In this document: piece by piece, positions 47,416 through 59,700 of the stretch | Layout of the letters: every line of letters starts with the position of its first letter | Position numbering within the stretch: the stretch's first letter is position 1 | Assembly: GCA_006247105.1 (NCBI GenBank) | Contig: CM016926.1 | Location: forward strand, 1-64,000 | Direction of reading: 5' to 3' | DNA length: 64,000 nt | From: Giardia muris | Lineage: Eukaryota > Fornicata > Diplomonadida > Hexamitidae | Notes under the pieces: generated by a model | Database searches by the model: none | Seen by the model: only the letters and a program-made list of their open reading frames with translations | What the model was told of the DNA's origin: nothing | Made by a program: the position numbers and the translations under genes

Positions 47416-49311
47416 ATGCCTCCTGACTTCCCAAAGAGGTTTTCTGTCCTAGAGGAGACCGAGAAGTCCGATTTCTTCATCGTGTATCTTGTGTATGATA
47501 ACATCTTGAAGCGCGAGATTGAAATCAAGGCGGTCGACTTGGACCGTATTGCTGGGACCGATATCAGAGTGAGTCAAGGCTTAAGGCGTGAGGCAGAGCT
47601 ACATACCCGCCTCAACAACCTGCACATCGTCAGGTGCTACTTCGCCGACGACTTTGAAAGAGAGGATAAGCTTTTCTTGGGGTTGGAGCAGACCAATGGT
47701 AGCTTGAAGGATGAGCTTACAAAGCGCAGGAGGAAAAGGCCCGATGGGGATGCTAATCCCTATCTGGAGGAAGAAGTTTGGAACTATATTGTACAAATCA
47801 CGGAAGGTCTGAAGTACCTTCATGACCTGGATAATGGCGTCAAGGTCATCGTCCATAGAGACCTAAAGCCCGAGAACATCAGAATCAGCGAGGATAGCGA
47901 CGGGCGTAGTGTCCTGAAGATTGGAGGCTTTAGTTGTGCCAGAGGGATGGGTGGTTCAACTTTCGCGAGCACCCGTTTCGGAAAGACAGATTATAATGCT
48001 CCCGAGACGTGGCAAACCAATACAAACACAATGCGTGACTACAGCGTGTCCGTTGACATTTGGTCCTTAGGCTGCATAGCTTATGAGCTCTGCACCCTTA
48101 AGAGACCAGAACTGCTCAAGACGGATCAAATTGAGGACTTGGCTGACCCCGAAATTGAGCTTCCGGCCGGGTTCGGTGAGGAGATGAGGACGTTCATCAG
48201 GAATTGCCTCCGTATCAATGGCAATGAACGTTGGACCGCAGAGGATGCTTTTAGGTATGCATATAATATGGTCACTTATGGGACATCCGAGCATGCGGAG
48301 GAACAGGTCCACGTCGATGTCCACAAGATCCGTGAGGCTATAAGGAGGGATGATTGGGCTAGCCTGAATACTAGCGCCCTTACTGGCTGCACAAACGACG
48401 AGATGACCGACTTCATCGAGGATGCGATGAGAGGTGGCTATTCTAACGCACTTTCTGAGCTTTGTATGACCTCCTATACCCTTGGTTTGATCCCTCAAGT
48501 CAGATATGTCCGACGGGCCGACTTCCCAATGCCAGAGAACTTCAACCTCGTCCTCAAGAATGGAGACGTGGAACGGCCCGACGAAGATAGCTATGGGTAC
48601 GTTGGAGAGTACAAGAATGCCAGGGGGAGGAATAAGAGGGGTACAGCCCTCATCCTGGCCGCGTTCAGGAAGCAGAGTACCAATCTTCACAACCTCCTGT
48701 GCGAGATGGGACATGTGGTTGACGGCGTTACGGCTCTTGAGGCCGCAATGATGGGAGGTATACCCGATAGCGTCATGTATCTCTTACCCGAGCTTTCTAT
48801 GACACAGTTGACACCACTGATGTGTTATGCTGCGGCAGGTTCTACAAAGCGTGTACGCGACCTATTACTTCGCCGAGATGAGGCAAAGGTTGGGATGGGA
48901 GGTGCGAGGAGTGGTTTGACAGCATTGATGTATGCCGCAATGCATAACCAATATGAGACCGTGAACCTGCTTATCCCCTACGAGGTGATGAAGACCTCGT
49001 CCACTGGTGCCACAGCTTTAATGCAAGCGGCAAGGTATGGGAACGCAGACGTAGTAAGGCTTCTTATCCCCCACGAGAAGCGTATGAGGGATTCCTATGG
49101 CTATACTGCGTTCATTAACGCGGCGAGAGGAGGCCATCTCGAGGTTATGGACGAGCTGTACGAGTACGAGGGAGATATGACGCCTCCAAACCAGACCTTT
49201 GAGGACCTTATCCTTTCCGAGATCAGGGAGTTCCAGGCGATACGGAAGACGAGGATCGTGGTGGCGCTGCAGGCGTCTCTCGACTGGTTTAGGAACAAGG
49301 GGATCTGTTAA
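47416..49311 (+). CDS. NEK-ankyrin pseudokinase
   Basis: 631 residues with the typical Giardia NEK layout, kinase domain (about 8-290) followed by ankyrin repeats (about 400-585). The protein keeps Lys38 (EIEIKAV), HRDLKPEN (Asp149, Asn154) and NAPET (194-198). It lacks any glycine-rich loop (residues 11-26 contain no Gly), and the DFG is replaced by GFS (171-173), so the magnesium-binding Asp is missing. It should be catalytically dead or severely impaired. Many Giardia NEKs are like this and are thought to act as localisation scaffolds at flagella, basal bodies and disc structures. The ankyrin part reads GTALILAAFRKQ, LTALMYAAMHNQ, ATALMQAARYGN, YTAFINAARGGH. ATG at 47416 follows an A/T-rich tract. 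The stop TAA is at 49309-49311. Confidence 0.85.
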   Translation: MPPDFPKRFSVLEETEKSDFFIVYLVYDNILKREIEIKAVDLDRIAGTDIRVSQGLRREAELHTRLNNLHIVRCYFADDFEREDKLFLGLEQTNGSLKDELTKRRRKRPDGDANPYLEEEVWNYIVQITEGLKYLHDLDNGVKVIVHRDLKPENIRISEDSDGRSVLKIGGFSCARGMGGSTFASTRFGKTDYNAPETWQTNTNTMRDYSVSVDIWSLGCIAYELCTLKRPELLKTDQIEDLADPEIELPAGFGEEMRTFIRNCLRINGNERWTAEDAFRYAYNMVTYGTSEHAEEQVHVDVHKIREAIRRDDWASLNTSALTGCTNDEMTDFIEDAMRGGYSNALSELCMTSYTLGLIPQVRYVRRADFPMPENFNLVLKNGDVERPDEDSYGYVGEYKNARGRNKRGTALILAAFRKQSTNLHNLLCEMGHVVDGVTALEAAMMGGIPDSVMYLLPELSMTQLTPLMCYAAAGSTKRVRDLLLRRDEAKVGMGGARSGLTALMYAAMHNQYETVNLLIPYEVMKTSSTGATALMQAARYGNADVVRLLIPHEKRMRDSYGYTAFINAARGGHLEVMDELYEYEGDMTPPNQTFEDLILSEIREFQAIRKTRIVVALQASLDWFRNKGIC

Positions 49312-49333
49312 AGGTAAATGGCTGAATAGAAAA

Positions 49334-50755
49334 ATGCTTTCCATTACCACGTCGATTAATGACGTCAAGGTCTATAACGTGACTCCGGGGAAGTCCGTGC
49401 CGTCCTTTCTAAGCAAGAAGGAGCAGCAGCGCTTACAAGAATCAAAGGATGACCAACCTCACCTCGATATCATACAAGAGCTTGCATTTCCTACTCTTTC
49501 AACCAAGGCGCGCTTCTCACCTGACGGCCGGTACCTTGGGGCGATCGGCTGCTACCCTCCGATGCTTCGGCTCTACGACTTGAATCAAACGGCCTTGAAG
49601 GTTCAAAGGAATACTTGTTCTGAGATCATTGACTTTCAATTTTTATCATCCGACTATCAGCTCATCGCACTCATCGAAGGAGATCGGAACGTCGAGTTCC
49701 ATAACAAGGGTGGTCATGTCTGTAAGTTACGTGTGCCTCGTACTCCACGATGTACCGCGTTTGACCCACATACCCCACAACTGGTTATTGGTGGCATTGG
49801 CCCAGATATTTATCGAATCGATTTACAAGAAGGACGATTTAGAACCACCTGGACCCTCCCTCAGAAGTTAGACTCCGAAGGCTTTGGTATCAATGCACTT
49901 GCCTATTCACTTGACACTTGTCTCACTTTTGCCGTTGACCCCATTTCCTTGACCGTCTATGACGCTCGGACTCGAGGTGGAATAGTCTCTGCCATTCAAC
50001 TTCCGGATGAAGGGACTGCCATTGCTGTAGATGCAACCGGTTTACGTGTCGCTGTTGGGTTAGCGACGTCAGATATACTCCTCTATGATATTCGGTCTGC
50101 GGTCCCACTTCAAACCTTCACACATCATTCTGACCTCCCAATCCATTCGCTTGAGTTTCATATAAGTCATTCGACCAAAACCTTGCTCTCAGCAGATTCG
50201 CGTTCTATTCGGATGTTTAGATATGAGACTATTGGAGAGGAGAGAAATGGAAGCCTTTTCTGTACGATAGAACCAGAAGTGACAATGAACTCTTTTGTCA
50301 CCTTCCCAGGTTCCGGTCTCATTCTTGTGCCTTCCGAGGACATGTCTGTAGGGGCCTTCTATGTCCCAGAACTTGGTCCCGCGCCCACCTTTGCGGCCTT
50401 CCTGGATAACCTCGCCGCAGAGCTTGGGCGTGCAACGCAGCACAGTGCGTACGAAGACTTTTACTTTATCAGCCGTGAGGAGCTTTCAAGCCTGAACCTG
50501 GAAAGTCTTATCGACTCACCATTATGTGTACCGTACATGCACGGTTATTATATCGGAAAGGCCCTGTATAATCGTGCACGTGTCGTGATGAACCCTGAGG
50601 AGTATAAGGAACTACCGGTGAAAGAGCAGAAGGAGGCCATTGGAACCAGACCTAAGATTAGAGAGAAGAAGAATCAATCAAAACAAACATCTCAAACAAA
50701 GCCGACCCAGGAGAAGGTATCCTCTCATGACAACATATTGGATCTGTTCACTTAG
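49334..50755 (+). CDS. NOL10: Nucleolar WD40 ribosome-biogenesis factor (NOL10/Enp2)
   Basis: Enp2/NOL10 is an SSU-processome-associated protein needed for 18S rRNA maturation in the nucleolus. 473 residues from ATG 49334 (MLSITTSINDVKVYNVTPGK), 22 bases after the pseudokinase stop. A longer frame from 49199 lies in that gene and is spurious. Family-specific wording is conserved throughout: KSVPSFLSKKEQQRLQ at the N-terminus; PTLSTKARFSPDGRYL; DLPIHSL; LSADSRSIRMF; SGLILVPSEDMSVGAFYVPE; LGPAPTFAAFLDNL; YMHGYYIGKALYNRARVVMNP. The C-terminus is short and Lys/Gln-rich, so it is more compact than yeast (about 700) or human (688) proteins, as is common in Giardia. The stop TAG (50753-50755) shares two bases with the stop of the convergent gene. 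Confidence 0.92.
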   Translation: MLSITTSINDVKVYNVTPGKSVPSFLSKKEQQRLQESKDDQPHLDIIQELAFPTLSTKARFSPDGRYLGAIGCYPPMLRLYDLNQTALKVQRNTCSEIIDFQFLSSDYQLIALIEGDRNVEFHNKGGHVCKLRVPRTPRCTAFDPHTPQLVIGGIGPDIYRIDLQEGRFRTTWTLPQKLDSEGFGINALAYSLDTCLTFAVDPISLTVYDARTRGGIVSAIQLPDEGTAIAVDATGLRVAVGLATSDILLYDIRSAVPLQTFTHHSDLPIHSLEFHISHSTKTLLSADSRSIRMFRYETIGEERNGSLFCTIEPEVTMNSFVTFPGSGLILVPSEDMSVGAFYVPELGPAPTFAAFLDNLAAELGRATQHSAYEDFYFISREELSSLNLESLIDSPLCVPYMHGYYIGKALYNRARVVMNPEEYKELPVKEQKEAIGTRPKIREKKNQSKQTSQTKPTQEKVSSHDNILDLFT

Positions 50756-53700
50756 GCAGTATCATGACATACGACCTTACTCACCCCAGCTGGTGGGACG
50801 TACTTCTTGAAGCCACTAACGACATCCCAGATGAATAATACATCCTTCGTTTCAACCATAAGTTGCCCACGCGCCTGGCTACTCCCAGGGGCGCAAGTGA
50901 TGCGGATCTGTGTCGTCTTCGGGTTATTGACGGCGACATTCGGGGCAGGCTCAAGAATCCCCGAGGCTGGCGAGACGGAGAACCGTTCCGACGAGGTCGG
51001 ACTGAAGAACGCCTTAAATTCCGTATAGACGTTGTAAATGTTCGTGATATGTAACGTGTACGAGCCCTCCGAGTTACTTCCTGCAAGCTCAACCGTGATG
51101 ACAGATTCCGGCTTCGGAGAGTTTGCAACTAGTTGTAGTGGAAGCTTGTAACGTCCACTGTTCCTTACCGCGATGATTAGGTTGACGTCGCATGCAAAAG
51201 GCTTCATTGGAGAGAAAACCACCGTCAATTGCGATGAGGCATTGATGGCGGGTAACGTCTGTGGTATCCGACTCGATGACTGCAAGGCTGATGTCGCCGG
51301 CTTATAGCTGAAGGTCACAGACCTTTGTGCAATTGGAAAGACCGTATCGGTCTTCATAGTCTTCAGATTGATGGGCTCGACAAAAAGCTGAAGGTCACTT
51401 GCAGGATACTTGGATATCGACTCGAATGGGACGGACTTCGTCGTTGAAACACTGTTCCGCGCCGCACACGAGAGGAAGGCGAAGGTCTCGTTGAGAGTGA
51501 TCTCTGCTATCGCCTCGATAGGGTAGACGAAGGTATAGACCTCGGTATTTGCGAGCATTTCCGCAATCGTCGACTCCCCCATCCGTAAGAGGTCGGCGGT
51601 ATCGATTCCAGCCTCCGTATCCTTCAATTGTTGTACTCGGACCCGTAACTTCGCCCGAACGGCCTTAAGAGAGCGAGGGGAGAATGTGAACGGAATCTGA
51701 ACATCACATAGTGGTTGAAGGATCAACTCAGGTCGGATATTGAATTGAAGGTCTTGTGTATTTTCATATTCGAGGCAAACAAGAGAACTTGTCAGGAATG
51801 GATTCTTGAAATTGACGACACCGGCGTTGCTTGAGTTAACATTAGCGTATATCCGAGTCACGGTCTGTTCCTTCGGCATCTGACCGAACCCATGGAAGAT
51901 GAAGCGATACTCACTATGAAGGACTCCATTGCTATCCACACCCGAAAGGTAGAACTCGGCATCTTCGGGAGCATTGATTTTCGTGGGCCGATAGTTAATT
52001 CGAATAACCTCCTGGCTTGAGGGTGCAACGGTGCAGGTCTGTTTCGGCTGGGATGTGAAGGCATTGTGGTTGGTGTTCTCGATCGTGAAGAGAAGAACGG
52101 TATGTAGGTTCGGGTTCTCGATGATGATCTTACTCGTCGTGTGCTGTGAAAGAAGAGAATGCATCGTCTCCTCCTTAATGGCGATCTCGTCGCACGTAAT
52201 CACCAACTCGTACCAGAACTCCCCAAGTTCCATCGAGTTGAAGATGAGTACGCCCTTTAAGGTGCCACGGCAGGTGGGTTTGGCACTCAAAACGAAGTTC
52301 TGGGTGGCGCCCGGCTCTATCTGCATTCGTGGATTGTAGGAAACGATATGGGGTGGGATATTGATCACGTCCACGGAAAGGTTTGCATAGGCATCCTCCC
52401 GAGTATTACGGATCAGTAGCTCATGTTGTTTGAACGTGTTGGTTGCCGCCTTGATTTCAATGACCCCACTACATTCGCGTGGCTTGACGAGAAGTAGAAC
52501 GTCATACCACTCGTAGGTATTTAGAGCCGTATTCTTCACGAAGAGAACGTTTCTGGACTGACCAGAACATGGTGAGAACCCTCGAACCTCAACACGGCCA
52601 GACTCGCCAGGACGTAATTCAAGAGCAGTAGTGTCGATAGAGAAGACGTTCTTCTTGTCTTGCAAATAGATCTGATACTTACAAGGCATAGTCCCCATAG
52701 CAGAGGTGGGAGAATAACTGATGGTTAGGGTGGAAGTGACCGGTTCCATCGCTACGGTCTCAAGAGTGATGGTTCCTGAGGCCAAGGGCTCAGTCCCGCT
52801 GCATTTAAGAGTGTACTCGTCGGTGATTATATCCTGCGTCACATTCTTGATGACAAGCCGTGCGGTGAATGACATGATCCACGAGGGTGAGAAGTCGATC
52901 GTCGTAAAGGGAGTATCTCCGGGCTCGACGGTAAGCGTGACTGGCACACCATCCTGAAGCTGACGTCCATTGATTCGTAGATACCCAATGTTCTTGCTTT
53001 GCCCAACTCCATGACTAGTAGCCGTCAATGACATCTGAGCTGGGACGTCCGTATTGTTTCGGATGGGGATCTTCTGGACCACAGTCTCGCGTGCAGGAGT
53101 CACCATCTCCATCTGAATCTCCTCCTGTTTCTTAAGAAGACTTAAATAGATGATCGCTTGCCTAGTGAAGGTATCTGTGGCCAAGAGCAGACGATAAGCA
53201 TGTACCCCGGGCTCGGGTTTAGCCGCCGGTTGGTATTGTAAGGTGAGAACACGAGTTTCAGGGTTAATCTTCGATGTCAAAGAAAGGGTACTCTTCGGGT
53301 CACGCTTCTTGATCTTTTGCTTCTCATCTTGGTCCTGGATCGGGTAAAGGCCATAATTGACGAAACGATGACGACCATCGGAGGTGAGGAGTTCCGAAAG
53401 GTCCAAGGAGAAGGCGCGATTCTCCTGGACGAGAGTGCTGAGGTTGTACGTTTGAGAAACGTCAGGTAGGATTGAATATCCACGAAGCTCATACATGAAG
53501 GTGCCCAGGTTAGCGTCCTCGAAGAAGATTGAGGCGACATAGGCTCCCGGATGCGTTGGTGCGTAGTATAAATTCATAGATTGGCGGTTCCGTGCTCGAA
53601 TCTTCAAGATGCGCTCGTTAGTCTTGAAGGCTATAGGCGATGTCTCAACACCACAGAGGGGTTCGGTCGCAGGCTCGATCGGGTGTCTTCCTTGCGTTTG

Positions 53701-56700
53701 CGACTTCGATAATTGTGCAGCTAATGGTTCCATATAATTAAAGGTCCGTTTTGGCTTACGGGCGACTGTATTGAGCGATGTGGCATCCAAGGCGACGAAC
53801 TTCTCCACAATTCGGATCTGATAGGAGGCATCAACCCCATTCTTATTCTCAACATCAATGGAGATCTTCGCTTGTTGTTGACAGCGAGATTCCACCTCAT
53901 ATACCTTGACCGGGACGCTATCATTCGTGTCAATGACAAGCATAACAAACGTTGGCGCTTGGAACGTTCCAGAAGGAGAGGTATGAGATTCATACGATGG
54001 TCGAAGCCCAACAAGTGCAGCACATTGCTTGGCGAACCGAGGAGTCATCTTGATCGTTAGAGTACCCGAAAGACGTGGTTCCACCGTTAACAACGGAGTA
54101 CTAAGTCGAATCTCGCAGCTCACCCCACCTACCGCAGCATCATCTCGACGCGGATATAGAAGGCTCGTCCGATACTTGATGACCGCGTTCTTGGCCGTAT
54201 TAGCAACCTCCAATGGTTGCGATACCGTATCTCCAAGGCTGGCAACAATTCGAAGGGTTTTGTCTGGGATGAAAGACGGTAGGATCTGATAAAGAAGGGT
54301 GGCGAGAAGCTGGTGGTTCGTCGCCACGGCGGTCACGTATGCAGAATTGTGCGCGTAATTAACCAGAGTCGAGCTAGTAAGATACAAGCCGGACTGAACC
54401 ATAACAATGTTGAATTCGAAGCGCAAGAATTGCTCGATCTCACCCCACAAGGCGGCTCTGGCGGCCTCCAAGCTATTGAAGAGCCTCTCTGTTATTGGCT
54501 CGGTCCGGATACGTAAGGTGAGGATGTCAGAGACCGTGAAGTCTGTCGACTCGTCAATATAAGCCTTGGCTATTTGTGTGGCAACGGTTAAGAGGGTTTC
54601 CACGCGCTGGGTAAGGCCCTCAGCATAGGGATAGTGGCTCAAAATCGTAAGAGCTATTTCCAATCCGGAGAAGAGGGCAGATGGATCATGTGGGATATAG
54701 AAGGGATCTCTCATGGGAGCTGAGGATGGTGGAGCTGACATGCTCTCATTAAGACGACTCTCATTTGGAGTAGGGTTTGCGCTCAAAGCTAAGGACCGCC
54801 GTGTAATATTCTTCCTCATGGAACTGTTGATCGACCCAACCTTCCGTTCTTTTATCTCGGTAGTTTCTGGTACATACTCACGTAAGATCACGACCTTCTG
54901 AAACTCCGTCCCATAGAGCATGAACGACGTGTGGTAAGCAAGGAAGAGCATCAGGTTGTTATCCTCTCGTTCTCCCACCTTTTTGCAAAAGTCACCCCAC
55001 TTTCGATAGAAGTCAGCGACAGGTTCACGCTCACAGACCTGGCGGAAGATCCCCTTTCGAAGCCCGAATTCACAGGCCTCGTTTGTGATCCAGACGCGAT
55101 GTCTCTTGAGGGCGGCATCAAAGCCCTTAGGACTTCTAGTCGTACTAAGGACATAGATGCGGATGAGCTCACTGATCACGAAGTACCAAGCGGTCCGATG
55201 TGAGAGTTCGTGAACCACCTGCATGAGGTCGAGAATAATCGTGCTGTTGGTCTGGCTGATCATTGGAGAAGCTAGTTGCGGCTCGAAGTCATAAGTATCC
55301 TCCTCTTCGGTGGAATCGGTGCTATAAGTGTATGCGTTTCTTGCCATCTTCGCAATCGTCCAGCTGCAGTGCAAAAGGAAGTCCTGCTTCCCCAGCAGGA
55401 GCTCACAAGGAAGGTTGGTGAGCATCGCCCCGTTAATCTTGAGCGAGGTGAGCAACTCGTCATAACAAGAGAAAAGAAAGTCGATTCGCTTCTTGGGGAT
55501 CGAAGGTAGGTTCTGGACGAGCTTGCTGTCTATCTTTAGCGTCTTGCGCATCAATGTACATGCCCAGATGAGGAAGGGGTTAGTCTTCCCGACGGACGCG
55601 GTGAACTGCTGCGGAAATGGAAGGTTCATGTTCAGACGGAGGTTGAGCAGCAAGCATAAGACCTGCGTCATGAACGAGATGTTGATCATACTTTCAAGAG
55701 AGTACCCAATCATGTCGGGAATGACCTTGATATATGGGGTAAGACATGACTCGGAACTTGTCCCTACCGAGCGGAAGAGGAAATGCCAATAGAAGGAGAG
55801 TCTGTGGTGCGCATTAGGGTATCGTGGGTATTCTGTCGTTGCAAACGGCCCTATAAGTAACCGTTGAACAAGCTCCAGATTAAGACGACCCTTTTCACGC
55901 TGTCCACCACTTGACTTGCCTGTCAGCTGCGTTCGCGACGTACTCGGTGGTTGATTTGAACGCCCAGTCAACGCTCCTGATGTATCGGCTTGGACCGTAC
56001 TATTAATAATTGAGACGTGACCAAGAACCTCCTTGAAGTTGCTGCATAGAGGGGTGGCACCATATTGTCCCCAAAGGTCCTTTCCTAAGGATAGCTCGTT
56101 GAAGGTCTCCTCAAGTCCCATACTCTTCGAATAATCGCTGAACTCTATCAAGCTCTTACAACCGATACTCTCCAAGGCCAGAATGATGTGCTTATTTAGC
56201 CCGTAGTGGCGTAAAAGCGGGTCGTTCTCATCTGCTTGACAGATCGCGGCAAGCTGACGATAACTATGATAAACTCCAAACTCAGGTGCATCAAGAGAGT
56301 ATGGATCTACGCCTCGAGGGACAAGAGTAAAAGATGGTTCGCAAAGGGCACTTGTAGGTGGCCCTGAGTCATGCAAGATCCTCTTATAGTTCGTTCGCAT
56401 ATAATCCTTAAGGAGATATGGCTCATTTGCACAGTTCCCGTTGATTGTGAGGCCATAGGGTATCCCTTCGTCATCACAAATGACACAACGGCTTGAGAAG
56501 CTCATTGGGACGACGCTGACGAAGCTAATGATGACGGGAAGAAGCCTAATCATGTGGTTAATGGTGTTTCCAAGAGGCCAGATGACACTGAACGCGATCT
56601 TTGAGAGCTCCGGCGGGAAGTTGATGGTCAAACGCGCATTATGCTTATACCCCAGGTTCCGGATGTAGAAGATGCAACGCGAGGGCATGCAGACGGCGGT

Positions 56701-59700
56701 GTTCGGGAAGATGAGGGGATTGGCGGAAAAGACAAGCGTCCTGAAGACCGCTACGCTACGGAGGTGAATGGTTAGATAGGGACTATTCACGAAGCCTCGG
56801 TTACAGAAGAAGGCGAGTTCTGGATCCTGATGCGTCCCTTCTCCCTCAATGGGAATATCCTCATCTTGTCGTACCAGCTCCCTATAATATAGCTTGAGAG
56901 TGGCATGGTGTACACCCACCTTTGTTGGTGAGAAGAAGACTCGGAAGGAGATGTTATCGTACGCCTGGATACGACCAAAAGACTGATTGAGAGAGTAGAG
57001 CTTGTTCGAGAGGAGTCGATCATCGTAATCTGTGACGAGGATGACGAAGAGAACGATACGATTCGATTGGTTTGAGATGTTAATGTCCTGGAAATAAAGG
57101 CCGGAAGGTGCCATCTGTGAGATAAACGGAAGCTCAACCACGAGGTCCTTAGCCACACCCGAACCCGACCCGGTGGTCACGTGACTAGCGTCATGTGTAT
57201 CCGTGTGAATTGTACTGGATTGGCTCATCCCAACGTCGACTCCTAGGCCGAGGAAGTTCAAGATGTTCCTATAAAGGTCTTGGAACATTGGAGGCCGGGC
57301 TGACATCCCTTGCTTGTAGGCACTATCCGCAATCTTGATCCCGAAGTTTATGAGAGGTGTGGCCGCCATCAGAACCGCCGAGTGGACGCTATACGATAGG
57401 ATCAGGGTGTTCTTAAGCTCCTGATTGCGATAATAGGCGGAAAGAAGGTTCCGACCCTCACCCTCCGGAGAGGTTTGAACGATGTGCATATCGCGCTCCG
57501 TCAAAGCGTCGGAGGTCGCATCTGACGTCTGAGGATGGAGATCCTTGAAGGTGATATCCGCTGCGTTCGTTAGAATTGACGAGTATGGAGTCTGCCCAAG
57601 AATGTAGAAGAAGACACAATCCCGTACTTGACTAAGCTGTTCTGTCGCAACGACGGAGAGGATGACCGTGGTTGTCCCTCCCGGTGGCAAATAAACATGC
57701 ATGACCTTATTGGAGTCCGAGCCGAGTCCGAAGCAATTACCAAGCTGTGAAAGCACTCGGAGCTTTCCTGAGCCATCGGGGTCAGGGATCTCGTTGCTAT
57801 TGATCAAAAGGGCCATCAGGGTCTGGTAATCAATACTTCTGAGATGAGGGAAGATGGGCAAGTTGTGCCGCTTCGCCAATTGGTCAATCAGCTTATCTTG
57901 TGCCCGTAACAATGTCTCAGTCACACCTTCCCCGGTATCCTCGATATGTGAGGCAAGAGTAAGCTCTCGATCCTGCGGGCGCTGAAGTGATGTTGTCCGC
58001 TTCATCGATTGGGCGTCACTAAGGATCCGAAAGCGCTCAAGAAGGTCGGTACGAGTGATGAGAGTGCTGACTACCGAATGTGAAGTCGTTGAGTCGTCGG
58101 TTCCAATGTCCGTCAAACTAACAAACTTTGCTAGAGTACAGTCGATAAAGAAGTCGGCCGCCACTCGTCCGTGGTTAGAAATCTGGAGCTTCTTGAGCGT
58201 GGGGATGCTCTGCGTGACCCCAGCTGAGAAGTCGATATGCGAGGGACGGATGACAAGCGGTGACTCGAAGGTAGGTGTAGTAGACTCTTGTTCAGGCTGG
58301 ATAGTGTTTTGGAAGGACACGCTCCGGCCAGTACGCGAAACAACCCTTCCACTCCTCCCCGTAGGAGCGCCAGCCAGCGTATTCGACTCGCTGAGAGGTG
58401 TCTTTCTTGAACGAGTCACATCACGAGAGGCATTCTGAGACTGGTTCCGCTGTGGTGATGTAACCCGTGTGACGGTGGTTGTTGATCCAGGCGATTGAGC
58501 AACCGAGAGTGACGGACCCGTATCCATAACTTCTGTGACGATGATATGCGGCGCCTCTACAATCGCATGGATCGGAAGGTCTATCTTCTCGCCTCCAATG
58601 ATACGGAAACTGATCTTCGAGTCGATCTTCCCCAAGCACATCGCCGTAAGGCTGATCTGAATCTGGAGGCTCTCCTCCGGCGCCAATCGTCCCCGTGGAA
58701 TCTCAACGTCAATATTGTTTGCCGAGAGATCAACCGATGAAGTTCTAACAAGACCTCCCTCGATTAGCTCGAAATAGCACTCCGCCTCCGAACTCTTATT
58801 GATGAGCGTACAGACTCCATGAACTACTTTCCCGATGTTGATTAGCCCGTAGTCAAGGCCCTTCTCGACGAAGGATGCACGCCCAGGAGCAAGACGTGCC
58901 ATTATTGGGACATATTGCGGCGCTCCCTTTGCTGCTTGTAAAGTTAGGATTGCGGTGCTGATCTCAGCATTGGTCGGTTGCCATAGCAATGATATTGTAC
59001 GTGTTGTATCATTCTCAAAGCCTTCAATAAGCCGCGTGTTCACCATGAAGGCTTCGTTGCCGGTTGAACCGCTATTTGGCCTATGCGTCCGGGAATTTTT
59101 ACGGACCGTGCTATGGGCGGCCGATACGATACTGGAGTGGCGTTCTCCATCCACTACTGAAGTCTTAGCACTCTGCACTAGGGCGGTCGATGCCACCGGG
59201 ATGAACTCTCCGTTGCTCACTGCGGTCCGCGAAAAGACCCCGTTGGGGGCAACATTCAATGCAACAGCGGTGGCCGAGGTCCCCACGTTAGTGAGGACAA
59301 GCTCGCGCTCGATCTTCTTAGAATACACGTTCGTCGGGTTCAAGTCGAAGAAGACGATGTCGTTGAGCATCTGCATCGTGATTTGCGAGGGGCCTGCTGG
59401 GACGTCTTGTCCTTGCCCCCGTTCTCTATCCTTCGAGCTCAGAGACACCTTGAGTAATACATTAGCATACTTAGAAAGCAGCTCCCGTGCCTCCGTGATT
59501 GTAGAATAAGACTTCACGTTGAGGCGAAGCGAGGGCTGTTCGATTCGCGCCTTGAACGTGAGGAGCCCGTATTCCCCATCATTGACGAAGACTCGAATTG
59601 TATCTGTGTATTGACTCGCCAGGTGCTTGAAGAAGAGCGAGATCGGGAAGCCCGCCATTGCCCCCGGTGGAATGTACTGCACGCATGGATCGACGGCGAT

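Noticed and set aside
49199..49333. 45-residue N-terminal extension of NOL10
   Set aside because: It lies inside the pseudokinase coding sequence in another frame, is Arg/Trp-rich, and begins far from where the family starts.
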